Counted from the first letter of the stretch, positions 1-5,916 are shown. The stretch: DNA of 5,916 nt from an uncultured Rhodospirillaceae bacterium (GCA_913054205.1 CAJXJM010000175.1:1-5916), one strand, 5' to 3'. Notes: a model not told the origin generated them from the sequence alone. Numbers and translations: made by a program.

Positions 1-120
1 CCTGTCGTGATCGTGGTCTTTTTCCCGCGCGGCATCATGGGCTGGCTCCGCGATACCTGGCCAGATCGATATGGTGAGAAAATTGATGAGAGCGTACCTC
101 AGAAAGGAGCGGCAGAATGA
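1..120 (+). CDS. livM: Branched-chain amino acid-type ABC transporter permease, LivM-like (C-terminal end only)
   Basis: Frame 1 is open from the left edge to a TGA at 118-120, giving 39 residues of the C-terminus of a gene that begins outside the window. Seen: a hydrophobic stretch (VVIVVFF) followed by PRGIMG and a polar tail with several Glu and Lys. Known: LivM-type inner-membrane permeases typically end with a last membrane helix followed by an FFPRG(L/I)xG motif and a short cytoplasmic tail. The stop overlaps the start of the next gene as ATGA, so the two are probably translationally coupled. The position directly before a LivG and a LivF ATPase supports the call; LivH and other permeases are less likely because of the PRGIMG ending. 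The substrate of the transporter cannot be judged from this fragment. Confidence 0.82.
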   Translation, partial: PVVIVVFFPRGIMGWLRDTWPDRYGEKIDESVPQKGAAE

Positions 121-863
121 GCGCTCCAATGCTTGAAATTTCCGGCGTTAGTAAGGCCTTTGGCGGCGTAATCGCTAATGAGGATATCAGTATAACTGTC
201 CCGGAAGGCAGCATCACCGGGCTTATTGGCCCCAACGGGTCAGGTAAGACGACGTTGTTCCATTCTGTTGTTGGCTACCATCCGATAGATTCAGGTTCGA
301 TCAAATTTGAAGGCCAGGAAATCTCCAAATTGCGGGTACCTCAAATCGCCCGCCTCGGCATGCTCAGAACCTTTCAGCAAACGCGCATATATGGCGAAAT
401 GAATTGCGTAAAAAACATGTTGATCTCTATTCCGCACAGAGACGAAAGCATCATGAGCATTTTTACGCCCTTTCCCCCTGAAGCGACAGAGAAAGCCGAA
501 TCGCTTCTGGAATTTGTCGGGCTTTATTCCAAGCGCAATCTCCTAGCTGGTGAGCTGTCCTTTGGTCAGCAAAAGCTGCTGGAATTTGCCATGGCTTTAA
601 TGAACGAGCCCAAGATTTTACTGCTCGATGAGCCAACGGCTGGCATTAATCCAACGCTAATCAACGGCATTATTGATCGCTTGAAAAAAGCCAATGAACA
701 ATTGGGCATTACGCTTTTTGTGATTGAGCATAATATGCGCGTGATCATGAATTTGGCCGAACATATTTATTGCTTGGCGCATGGTCAGTTATTGGCAGAC
801 GGCCCTCCAGACGAACTGCGAGACAATCAACTCGTCATTGATGCTTATCTGGGGGCACACTAA
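117..863 (+). CDS. livG: ABC transporter ATP-binding protein, LivG-like (HAAT family)
   Basis: Cytoplasmic ATPase that powers a Liv/HAAT importer for amino acids, amides, ureas or related compounds. The 248 residues match the usual LivG length of about 250. Seen: Walker A GPNGSGKT (38-45), Q-loop in TFQQ (85-88), signature LSFGQ (147-151), Walker B ILLLDEP (167-173), a TAGINP D-loop (174-179) and the switch His in IEHNM (H205). TFQQ and the TAGxNP D-loop are typical of LivG rather than LivF. All catalytic motifs are intact, so it should be functional. The ATG at 117 is preferred over the one at 129 because AAAGGAG (103-109) lies 7 bases upstream and the ATG overlaps the permease stop. The gene ends in TAATG, which gives the LivF start. 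Confidence 0.93.
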   Translation: MSAPMLEISGVSKAFGGVIANEDISITVPEGSITGLIGPNGSGKTTLFHSVVGYHPIDSGSIKFEGQEISKLRVPQIARLGMLRTFQQTRIYGEMNCVKNMLISIPHRDESIMSIFTPFPPEATEKAESLLEFVGLYSKRNLLAGELSFGQQKLLEFAMALMNEPKILLLDEPTAGINPTLINGIIDRLKKANEQLGITLFVIEHNMRVIMNLAEHIYCLAHGQLLADGPPDELRDNQLVIDAYLGAH

Positions 864-1690
864 TGGCTGAAGAAAATAAGATATCCGGCTATGGTTTGGG
901 TGATGTCGATACCGTCATGTCGGTGGATGACGTCGCGCGGGAGGCTGAAAAACTAGCGATTGACGGTCCTTCCAGAGCCGATTTGGACGCTCTGGTCAGT
1001 GGCGATTTGCTGGTGCAGATGGAAATCCTCCACAAATTTGAGCTTCGTGTAGGTAAGGGACAATCCCTTTGCCTGATCGGGCCAAACGGTGCAGGTAAAT
1101 CGACCATCCTGCATTCAATCTACGGCTTTACCAATATTATGAGCGGCGACATTTTGGTTGGCGGCGAGAATGTCACCAAATTATCTTCCAATGATAAATT
1201 AAAAACCGCGGGCGTCGCCTACATCCTGCAAGACAATTCGGTCTTTCCGGATATGACCGTCGAAGAGAATTTGCTGATGGGCGGTTATTTGATGGACAGT
1301 GTCGATCAAGCCCAAGCGGCGGCTGATAAAGTACTCGAGAAATATTCGCGCCTGAGGGATCGCCGTGATCAACGTGCAGGTGTGTTGTCAGGTGGTGAGC
1401 GTCGCCTGCTCGAGATTTCTCGAGCGCTTATTATGAACCCAGAAGTATTGCTTGTGGATGAACCGTCAATTGGTCTGGAACCTCGGTTTATCGACATGGT
1501 TTTTGAGATTCTTGACGATCTCCAAAATGCCGAAGGCAAAACCATTATTATGGTCGAACAAAACGCTAAAAAAGGTCTGGAGTTTGCAGATTTGGGCTAT
1601 GTTCTGGTTTCGGGGCAAACCGCAAAAGCCGGCAAAGGTGATGATTTACTGGAAGACCCAGATGTTGGGCGACTTTTCCTCGGCGGATAA
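863..1690 (+). CDS. livF: ABC transporter ATP-binding protein, LivF-like, with an N-terminal insert
   Basis: Second ATPase of the Liv-type importer, expected to pair with the LivG-like protein on the cytoplasmic side. Seen: Walker A GPNGAGKS (73-80), Q-loop Q123 in YILQDN, signature LSGGE (175-179), Walker B VLLVDEP (195-201), PSIGLEP (201-207), and VEQN (231-234). Known: LivF proteins normally carry Gln in place of the switch His, so VEQN is a family trait and not damage. At 275 residues it is about 40 longer than usual. The extra part is residues ~12-52, a charged, probably helical stretch between the A-loop-like SGYG (8-11) and EILHKF (54-59), where typical proteins have only a few residues. 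The start overlaps the LivG stop by one base, and GGGGG (851-855) is a suitable ribosome site. Confidence 0.9.
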   Translation: MAEENKISGYGLGDVDTVMSVDDVAREAEKLAIDGPSRADLDALVSGDLLVQMEILHKFELRVGKGQSLCLIGPNGAGKSTILHSIYGFTNIMSGDILVGGENVTKLSSNDKLKTAGVAYILQDNSVFPDMTVEENLLMGGYLMDSVDQAQAAADKVLEKYSRLRDRRDQRAGVLSGGERRLLEISRALIMNPEVLLVDEPSIGLEPRFIDMVFEILDDLQNAEGKTIIMVEQNAKKGLEFADLGYVLVSGQTAKAGKGDDLLEDPDVGRLFLGG

Positions 1691-1738
1691 CACAATTTAC
1701 CATAGAACATAAACTGCAAAATCCATTGTAAATCCTAG

Positions 1739-1766
1739 CATTCATACCCATTTATGTGGATATAAT
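1739..1766 (+). promoter_or_regulatory. Candidate promoter upstream of the PAS-dehydrogenase gene
   Basis: The 122-base gap after the LivF gene is AT-rich and contains a perfect TATAAT at 1761-1766. A TG lies just upstream at 1757-1758, one base off the extended -10 spacing. There is no good -35 match: at a 16-base spacing the hexamer is CATTCA (1739-1744). The start codon at 1813 would follow a leader of about 40 bases. A TATAAT can arise by chance in AT-rich DNA, so this is tentative. The gap shows no convincing terminator, so read-through from the transporter genes is also possible. Confidence 0.33.
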
Positions 1767-1787
1767 TGTTTGATATTCGAGTTTAAC

Positions 1788-1802
1788 CAAAATGGAATTT
1801 TG
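1788..1802 (+). repeat. Small inverted repeat just upstream of the PAS-dehydrogenase start
   Basis: CAAAAT, a GGA spacer, then ATTTTG: a perfect 6-base dyad. It lies 10 bases before the ATG at 1813, where a ribosome site would be expected, and no Shine-Dalgarno sequence is visible there. It could be an operator half-site pair or a weak hairpin hiding the start. It is short and AT-rich, so chance is a real alternative. Confidence 0.3.
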
Positions 1803-1812
1803 CGACTGTTAG

Positions 1813-3153
1813 ATGGACAGAAACTCGCCCATAAAAACTGAATATAATTTAGATCTGCGCACTGTTTTCGACTCAGTTGAAGACAGCATAGTTGTTCTTG
1901 ATCGTGATCTCGTCATCATTGAGGCCAATCAAAAATTATTCGATAATTTCAATTCAACTCGTGATGAAGTCATTGGCCACACTTTGACAGACTTTTTCTC
2001 TGATGAAGTTGCTGAATTTCGCGTCCCGATGTATCGCAAGGTTTTTGCCGAAAATGAGTCTCTAGAATATGAAAGTGAACGCGACGGTGTATGGTATCAA
2101 ACTAAGTTAAAGCCATTATTTGATGACAATGGTGTCGTTATCGGCTTGGCTTGCTTAAAGCGGTATTGGCCTTTAAGGATAGAGCTAGGGGAAGAAATAC
2201 AGGTATGCAGAATGACAAATGTTCTTATCGTTGATAATGAATTCGAAAAATATAAAAGCCATTTAGAGCCGATTTTTCCGGAAGTTGATTTTTCTTATGT
2301 GGCTGATGGCGATACGGCGGCTCCCCTGGTGGCCGAAACCGAAGTTATAATATCCATCGGTCGCTGGCTTACTGCCGATATGGCGAATGCAGCAAAAAAT
2401 CTGAAATGGATGCAGTGTAATATCACCGGCACAGATCATTTGGATGACAGTTTGGCTGGCCGCCCGGATGTTATTCTCACCAATGGACGCGGCATTCACG
2501 GCCCGCAAATGACGGAAACAACGCTGCTTCATATGCTGGCACTCTATCGTGAAGTTAGGCGTCTGACCAAAAATCAGCGAGATCATGTATTTGATCGCTT
2601 TCTGCCCAAAGTTTTGGATACGCGGAAAGTCGCAATTTTAGGTTTGGGCGCGATTGCCGAACATATGGCTCGCACCTTTAAAGCGCTGGGCATGACTGTT
2701 TATGGAATTTCCAGAACTGATCGTCCGGTTGAAGGAATCGATAAGGTTTTTTCTCGGGACGACATGGCGGAGGCCGTCGCCGATGTAGATTTCCTTGTCG
2801 TCTTGCTGCCCTATAGCGCAGACACCGATAAGATCGTAAATGCCGATACATTCAAGGCCATGAAATCAACAGCTTGCCTGATCAATGTTGCGCGCGGCGG
2901 CGTTGTTGATGAGACGGCGCTTATCAAAGCCTTGAACGGCGGCGAAATTGCAGCGGCGGGTCTTGATGTTTATGAAGTAGCACCCTTGCCGGATGAAAGT
3001 CCGCTTTGGGATATGGACAACGTTTTTATGACACCGTTTACCGGTGGTCGTAGCGATATGTATGCAGAGCGCATTCTAACGGTGATTGAACCAAACTTGC
3101 GTGCCTATGTAGATGGCAAGCTCGATCAAATGATAAATGTCGTAGAAAAATAA
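1813..3153 (+). CDS. PAS domain fused to a D-2-hydroxyacid dehydrogenase; catalytic His replaced by Phe
   Basis: One open frame of 446 residues with two modules. Residues ~15-117 are a PAS fold (VFDSVEDSIVVLDRDLVI start, EANQ, a VIGHTLTDFF turn, GVWYQTKLKPLFDDNG strands), a typical small-molecule or redox sensor. Residues 134-446 form a full-length D-2-hydroxyacid dehydrogenase (313 residues; family usually 310-330), which interconverts 2-oxo and D-2-hydroxy acids. Its Rossmann motif is GLGAIA (277-282), with Ala in place of the third Gly. SRT (300-302) after the second strand suggests NADP(H), as in GhrA-type reductases (inference). Catalytic Arg (R361 in NVARGG) and Glu (E388 in DVYE) are present, but the His of the usual TPHxxG motif is Phe (F409 in TPFTGG). 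An in-frame TAG directly precedes the ATG, which has no clear ribosome site. The PAS part is about 40% GC against about 52% for the dehydrogenase (hand counts). A separate dehydrogenase starting at M134 is possible. Confidence 0.85.
   Translation: MDRNSPIKTEYNLDLRTVFDSVEDSIVVLDRDLVIIEANQKLFDNFNSTRDEVIGHTLTDFFSDEVAEFRVPMYRKVFAENESLEYESERDGVWYQTKLKPLFDDNGVVIGLACLKRYWPLRIELGEEIQVCRMTNVLIVDNEFEKYKSHLEPIFPEVDFSYVADGDTAAPLVAETEVIISIGRWLTADMANAAKNLKWMQCNITGTDHLDDSLAGRPDVILTNGRGIHGPQMTETTLLHMLALYREVRRLTKNQRDHVFDRFLPKVLDTRKVAILGLGAIAEHMARTFKALGMTVYGISRTDRPVEGIDKVFSRDDMAEAVADVDFLVVLLPYSADTDKIVNADTFKAMKSTACLINVARGGVVDETALIKALNGGEIAAAGLDVYEVAPLPDESPLWDMDNVFMTPFTGGRSDMYAERILTVIEPNLRAYVDGKLDQMINVVEK
2201..2214 (+). 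other. Candidate internal start for a stand-alone dehydrogenase
   Basis: The ATG at 2212-2214 (M134) is in frame with the fusion and begins exactly where a normal D-2-hydroxyacid dehydrogenase would (MTNVLIVDNEF). An AGG at 2201-2203 lies 8 bases upstream, and a stronger purine-rich AGGGGAAG at 2187-2194 lies 17 bases upstream, which is too far for ideal use. The cell could make both a fused and a short product, or only the short one. Confidence 0.4.
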
Positions 3154-3190
3154 AGCTGAAATCAGCAATAAAGATAAATGGAGAAGTAAT

Positions 3191-4393
3191 ATGAATGAGA
3201 TGTCGGAACGCATTAATAAGCCAATTTCCACGAAAGAGCTTGAACGCCGCTGGGCGGCGATCCGCAGCGCCATGGAAGAGCAGGGCATTGATGTCCTGCT
3301 GATGCAGAACAATAACGACCACATGGGCGGCTACACAAAATATGTCACCGATGTTCCAGCGACCAATGGCTATCCGATGACGATTGTCTTCCCGCGCGAT
3401 GATGCGATGAGTCAGATCAATCAAGGGCCTTTCGAAATGGTCCGGGATTTGGATGTGGGTGGCTCGGACGGTATTCACCGGGGCGTTAAAACCCTGATGA
3501 CAACACCATCCTATGCCTGCGCACCTTATACCAATGATTATGATCCCGCGCTCGCGTGTAAAGCTATTGAACCCTACAAAGACGGCACCATTGGCTTGGT
3601 CGGCACCTATCAGATGTCATTTGCCATGGTTGATTATGTGAAACGCCAGTTTCCCAACGCGACTTATGTCGAAGCTTCTGATTTGATGGATCGGATCAAA
3701 GTCATCAAAAGTGAAGAAGAGATCGAGTTGATTAGAGGCACGGCAGCTCAGCAGGTCGCCTCAATGGAAGCAGTCATTAAAGAAATTAGACCCGGTATGA
3801 AAGATTCCGACGTTGCTGCGGTGGCGCTCCACGCCGGTCATAAAATGGGTAGCGAGCAGGGCGTCTATCTCTGCCAGTCTTGGCAAATCGGCACGCCGGC
3901 GGCGATTGGCCCGCGTCATAACCAGGACCGGGTGATTCAGGAAGGTGACAGCTTTAACATGCTGGTGGAAAATAATGGCGCCGGTGGGTATTTCACCGAA
4001 ATTGGCCGGACCATTGTTTTGGGCGAAGCCACCCAAGAGCAACATGATGAATTGGCTTTCACTCTGGAAGCTCAGCGTTTTACGCTCGATTTGATGAAAC
4101 CCGGCACGCCCTGCGCGGAGATTTGGGATAAGTACAATGCGTTTATGGTCGAAAATGACCGCGATCCTGAATCCCGCCTCTATTGCCATGGTCAAGGCTA
4201 TGAGATGGTCGAGCGTCCGTTGATCCGTAAAGATGAGCCGATGAACATTGAGAAGAATATGAATCTCGTCTGTCATCCAGGATATATTCGCGGCAATGTC
4301 TATTCCTGGATTTGCGACAACTATATCATTGGCTCAAACGGTCCGGGCGATAGCATCCACGAAATGCCTCAGAAGATTTTTGAAGTGGGGTAA
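3191..4393 (+). CDS. M24 (creatinase/aminopeptidase P fold) protein with altered metal ligands
   Basis: 400-residue cytoplasmic protein with the two-domain M24 layout: a creatinase-type N-terminal domain (~15-165) and a pita-bread catalytic domain (~175-390). No signal peptide. Seen: DRIKVIKSEEEIELIR (167-182), the usual domain entry; GDSFNMLVENNGAGGYFTEIGRT (252-274); CHGQGYEMVERPLIR (332-346); CHPGY (361-365); ICDNYIIG (374-381). Compared with E. coli PepP, the five metal-ligand positions read V259 for Asp, E270 for Asp, H333 kept, H362 for Glu and D376 for Glu. A standard dinuclear peptidase site is therefore unlikely. Creatinase is a known metal-free hydrolase of this fold, so C-N bond hydrolysis of a small molecule is a reasonable guess; true Xaa-Pro peptidase activity is less likely. 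GGAGAAG (3180-3186) supports the ATG at 3191. The gene follows the dehydrogenase by 37 bases and precedes the monooxygenase by 6, consistent with one operon. Confidence 0.85.
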   Translation: MNEMSERINKPISTKELERRWAAIRSAMEEQGIDVLLMQNNNDHMGGYTKYVTDVPATNGYPMTIVFPRDDAMSQINQGPFEMVRDLDVGGSDGIHRGVKTLMTTPSYACAPYTNDYDPALACKAIEPYKDGTIGLVGTYQMSFAMVDYVKRQFPNATYVEASDLMDRIKVIKSEEEIELIRGTAAQQVASMEAVIKEIRPGMKDSDVAAVALHAGHKMGSEQGVYLCQSWQIGTPAAIGPRHNQDRVIQEGDSFNMLVENNGAGGYFTEIGRTIVLGEATQEQHDELAFTLEAQRFTLDLMKPGTPCAEIWDKYNAFMVENDRDPESRLYCHGQGYEMVERPLIRKDEPMNIEKNMNLVCHPGYIRGNVYSWICDNYIIGSNGPGDSIHEMPQKIFEVG

Positions 4394-4399
4394 CACTTC

Positions 4400-5734
4400 G
4401 TGGCAGCTAAGGACGCAAAGTTGAGGCTCGGTGTATTTTTTAATCCCACCGGACATCACGTAGCGTCCTGGCGGCATTCGGGTGCGCAAATTGATGCGGG
4501 TATTAACCTCGAACATTATGTTGAGATAACGCAGACTGCCGAGCGCGGGAAGATGGATATGATCTTCTTTCAAGACTCGGTCGCTGTCCGCCGCGCCAAC
4601 ATTGAAGCGCTTTCAAGATCAGCCCAATATATCGCGAATTTTGAGCCGATCACGCTGCTCTCTGCTTTGGCAATGGCGACCGATCATATCGGCCTCACGG
4701 CAACAGCCTCAACAAGTTATAACGAGCCCTATCATGTCGCGCGGAAATTTGCCTCACTCGATCACATCAGTGGCGGGCGGGCAGGTTGGAACTTAGTCAC
4801 GTCAGTTCAGGATGCTGAAGCGCAGAACTTTGGCCGGGAACAGCATTACAGTCATGAAGAACGCTACGCCCGCGCCCGAGAATTTGCCGAAGTGGTCAAA
4901 GGCCTTTGGGACAGTTGGGAAGACGATGCGTTTTTGCGCGATGTCGAAAGCGGCCTCTATTTCGACCCAGACAAACTCCATACGTTGGATTTTAAGGGAG
5001 AGCATTTCTCCGTCAAAGGGCCTTTGAATGTGCCGCGCCCACCGCAAGGTCATCCGGTGATTGTGCAGGCGGGAGCGTCGGAGGCTGGTATGGAGCTCGC
5101 TGCCGAATATGCCGAGGTGGCGTTCTGCTCTCCAAATTCGATTGAAGTGGCGCAGACCTACTATGCTAATCTCAAAGGCCGGATGGAAAAGTTTGGCCGC
5201 GCTCCCGAAGACCTCAAAGTATTGCCGGGCCTGAGCCCTGTGGTTGCGCCAACGATGTCAGAAGCTGAAGAAAAGCTTCAGGAAATGCAAGAGATGATCG
5301 ATCCTGTTGTGGCCCAAGCCATCCTCGGAACGGTCTTGGGGTATGTTGATTTGTCGAACTATGACATGGATGGTCCGTTGCCTGATTTGCCCGAAACCAA
5401 CGCCAGCAAAAGCACCGTCGACGAACTCACGACAATGGCCCGCGAGGAAAAACTGACCATCCGAGAACTGGCAATGCGGGTGGCTGGCGCCCGCGGCAAA
5501 TTCGTTCTGACCGGCACGCCTTCTCATATTGCAGACTTTATGGAGGACTGGCTCACCAATGACGGGGCGGATGGATTTAATATTTTGCCGCCGGTGTTGC
5601 CCGCCTCGCTGAACGAATTTGTCGATCTTGTCATCCCGGAACTCCAGCGCCGCGGACTATTTAGAACCGAGTATGAAGGCACAACCTTGCGCGAGAATTT
5701 GGGCCTCAAACGCCCAATAAGCAGATATCAATAA
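4400..5734 (+). CDS. LLM-class FMN-dependent monooxygenase, NtaA/SnaA/DszA family
   Basis: 444-residue TIM-barrel flavin monooxygenase, the normal length for this family (about 440-460). Members use FMNH2 supplied by a separate flavin reductase to oxidise small molecules such as nitrilotriacetate (NtaA), EDTA or dibenzothiophene sulfone (DszA). Seen: TGHHVASWRH (17-26), MIFFQDS (54-60), STSYNEPYHVARKFASLDH (104-122) leading to SGGRAGWNLVTS (124-135), EHFSVKGPLNVPRPPQGHP (201-219), QAGASEAG (223-230), and the C-terminal GTPSHIADF (372-380), DGFNILPP (391-398) and ELQRRGLFR (414-422). These are characteristic of the family and nothing is missing. The start is GTG at 4400; no in-frame ATG occurs before residue 52, and TGHHVASWRH must be included. 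The ribosome site is weak (GGGG at 4387-4390), so translation is probably coupled to the upstream stop 6 bases before. No reductase partner is in the window, and the substrate cannot be predicted. Confidence 0.93.
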   Translation: MAAKDAKLRLGVFFNPTGHHVASWRHSGAQIDAGINLEHYVEITQTAERGKMDMIFFQDSVAVRRANIEALSRSAQYIANFEPITLLSALAMATDHIGLTATASTSYNEPYHVARKFASLDHISGGRAGWNLVTSVQDAEAQNFGREQHYSHEERYARAREFAEVVKGLWDSWEDDAFLRDVESGLYFDPDKLHTLDFKGEHFSVKGPLNVPRPPQGHPVIVQAGASEAGMELAAEYAEVAFCSPNSIEVAQTYYANLKGRMEKFGRAPEDLKVLPGLSPVVAPTMSEAEEKLQEMQEMIDPVVAQAILGTVLGYVDLSNYDMDGPLPDLPETNASKSTVDELTTMAREEKLTIRELAMRVAGARGKFVLTGTPSHIADFMEDWLTNDGADGFNILPPVLPASLNEFVDLVIPELQRRGLFRTEYEGTTLRENLGLKRPISRYQ

Positions 5735-5756
5735 AAGGTTCCTGGAACCTTTATTA
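5734..5756 (+). terminator. Inverted repeat after the monooxygenase gene, possible weak terminator
   Basis: AAAGGTTCC, one central T, then GGAACCTTT (5734-5752): a perfect 9-base inverted repeat starting at the last base of the stop codon. It can fold as an 8-base stem with a 3-base loop, is preceded by an A-run and is followed by TATTA. The T-tract (TTTATT) is short and broken, so any termination is likely partial. The next gene starts only 22 bases further on, so it may act as an attenuator, an mRNA end protector or an operator. Confidence 0.45.
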
Positions 5757-5774
5757 CAATGTTAAGGAAATATA

Positions 5775-5916
5775 ATGCGGTATGTCCGGCTTTATGCTGA
5801 TGGTGACGGCGAGACACATTTCGAAGATGTTGAAGATGAGATGCGGAAAGAAGATTTTGCGCCGCCCGCCGATCCCTTTTTGGTGTCGGAAATTCGGGAT
5901 GCCACGCGGTTTTCAT
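5775..5916 (+). CDS. Probable cupin-like small protein (N-terminal 47 residues; runs off the window)
   Basis: Open from the ATG at 5775 to the right edge. AAGGA (5764-5768) lies 6 bases upstream and makes a good ribosome site. Seen: MRYVRLYADGDGETHFEDVE, then an acidic stretch and DFAPPADPFLVSE. The RLYAD-G-(E/S)-HF-(E/D)-(D/E)-VE opening and the FAPPA segment resemble, from memory, the N-terminus of uncharacterised cupin-fold proteins in which a double-stranded beta-helix follows. The cupin metal motifs would lie beyond the window, so this cannot be confirmed here. It follows the monooxygenase on the same strand, with the inverted repeat between them. A cupin here could be a small isomerase, dioxygenase or binding protein of the same pathway; this is inference. 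Confidence 0.55.
   Translation, partial: MRYVRLYADGDGETHFEDVEDEMRKEDFAPPADPFLVSEIRDATRFS

Noticed and set aside
231..234. Gln in place of the switch His in the LivF-like protein (VEQN, residues 231-234 of that protein)
   Set aside because: This is normal for LivF proteins and not a defect.
1695..1733. ATTTAC and GTAAAT inverted pair after the LivF gene
   Set aside because: Six AT-rich pairs with a 27-base loop and no T-tract; not a credible terminator.
2205..2234. ATG at 2205 with AGGGGAAG about 10 bases upstream
   Set aside because: Its frame encodes only nine residues before a TGA; it is not a gene, although it could weakly influence initiation at 2212.
3155..3166. Short hairpin GCTGAAATCAGC between the dehydrogenase and M24 genes
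   Set aside because: Only 4-5 base pairs with a tiny loop and no T-run, in a 37-base operon spacer; too weak to call a terminator.
3761..4276. Long reverse-strand open frame (171 codons) inside the M24 gene
   Set aside because: It lies antisense to a well-supported gene, has no recognisable motif and no sensible operon context; it is a shadow of coding sequence.
5771..5776. TATAAT directly at the cupin-like start codon
   Set aside because: It overlaps the ATG and would give a transcript starting inside the gene; the AAGGA ribosome site upstream fits normal translation, and no -35 is present.

Overview
The window is a one-directional run of genes, all on the + strand, from a proteobacterium of about 50% GC. 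A marine or soil alphaproteobacterium fits the gene content and base composition, but this is inference: there is no rRNA or phylogenetic marker here. No mobile element, tRNA, rRNA or CRISPR array was seen.

Bases 1-1690 are the end of a branched-chain amino acid-type (Liv/HAAT) ABC importer: the last 39 codons of the LivM-like permease, then the LivG-like and LivF-like ATPases. The genes are joined by a 4-base ATGA overlap and a 1-base TAATG overlap. The LivF-like protein carries an unusual insert of about 40 residues near its N-terminus. The periplasmic binding protein and LivH are not in the window and presumably lie upstream.

A 122-base AT-rich gap follows (1691-1812). It holds a TATAAT box and a small inverted repeat, but no clear terminator.

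Bases 1813-5734 hold three enzyme genes: a continuous ORF joining a PAS sensor domain to a complete D-2-hydroxyacid dehydrogenase; an M24 (creatinase/aminopeptidase P fold) protein; and an NtaA/SnaA/DszA-type FMN-dependent monooxygenase. The spacers are 37 and 6 bases. A perfect 9-base inverted repeat follows the monooxygenase. The start of a further gene, probably a small cupin-type protein, runs off the right end.

Read together, this looks like an import-and-breakdown cluster for an unidentified small nitrogenous or carboxylated compound. The Liv-type transporter would import it, the flavin monooxygenase would oxidise or N-dealkylate it, the M24 protein would cleave a C-N bond, and the dehydrogenase would handle a 2-oxo or 2-hydroxy acid product. 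The substrate cannot be read from the sequence. The most notable points are the PAS-dehydrogenase fusion, whose PAS part is clearly more AT-rich; the replacement of the dehydrogenase's usual catalytic His by Phe; and the replacement of most canonical metal ligands in the M24 protein. Two neighbouring enzymes therefore depart from textbook active sites.
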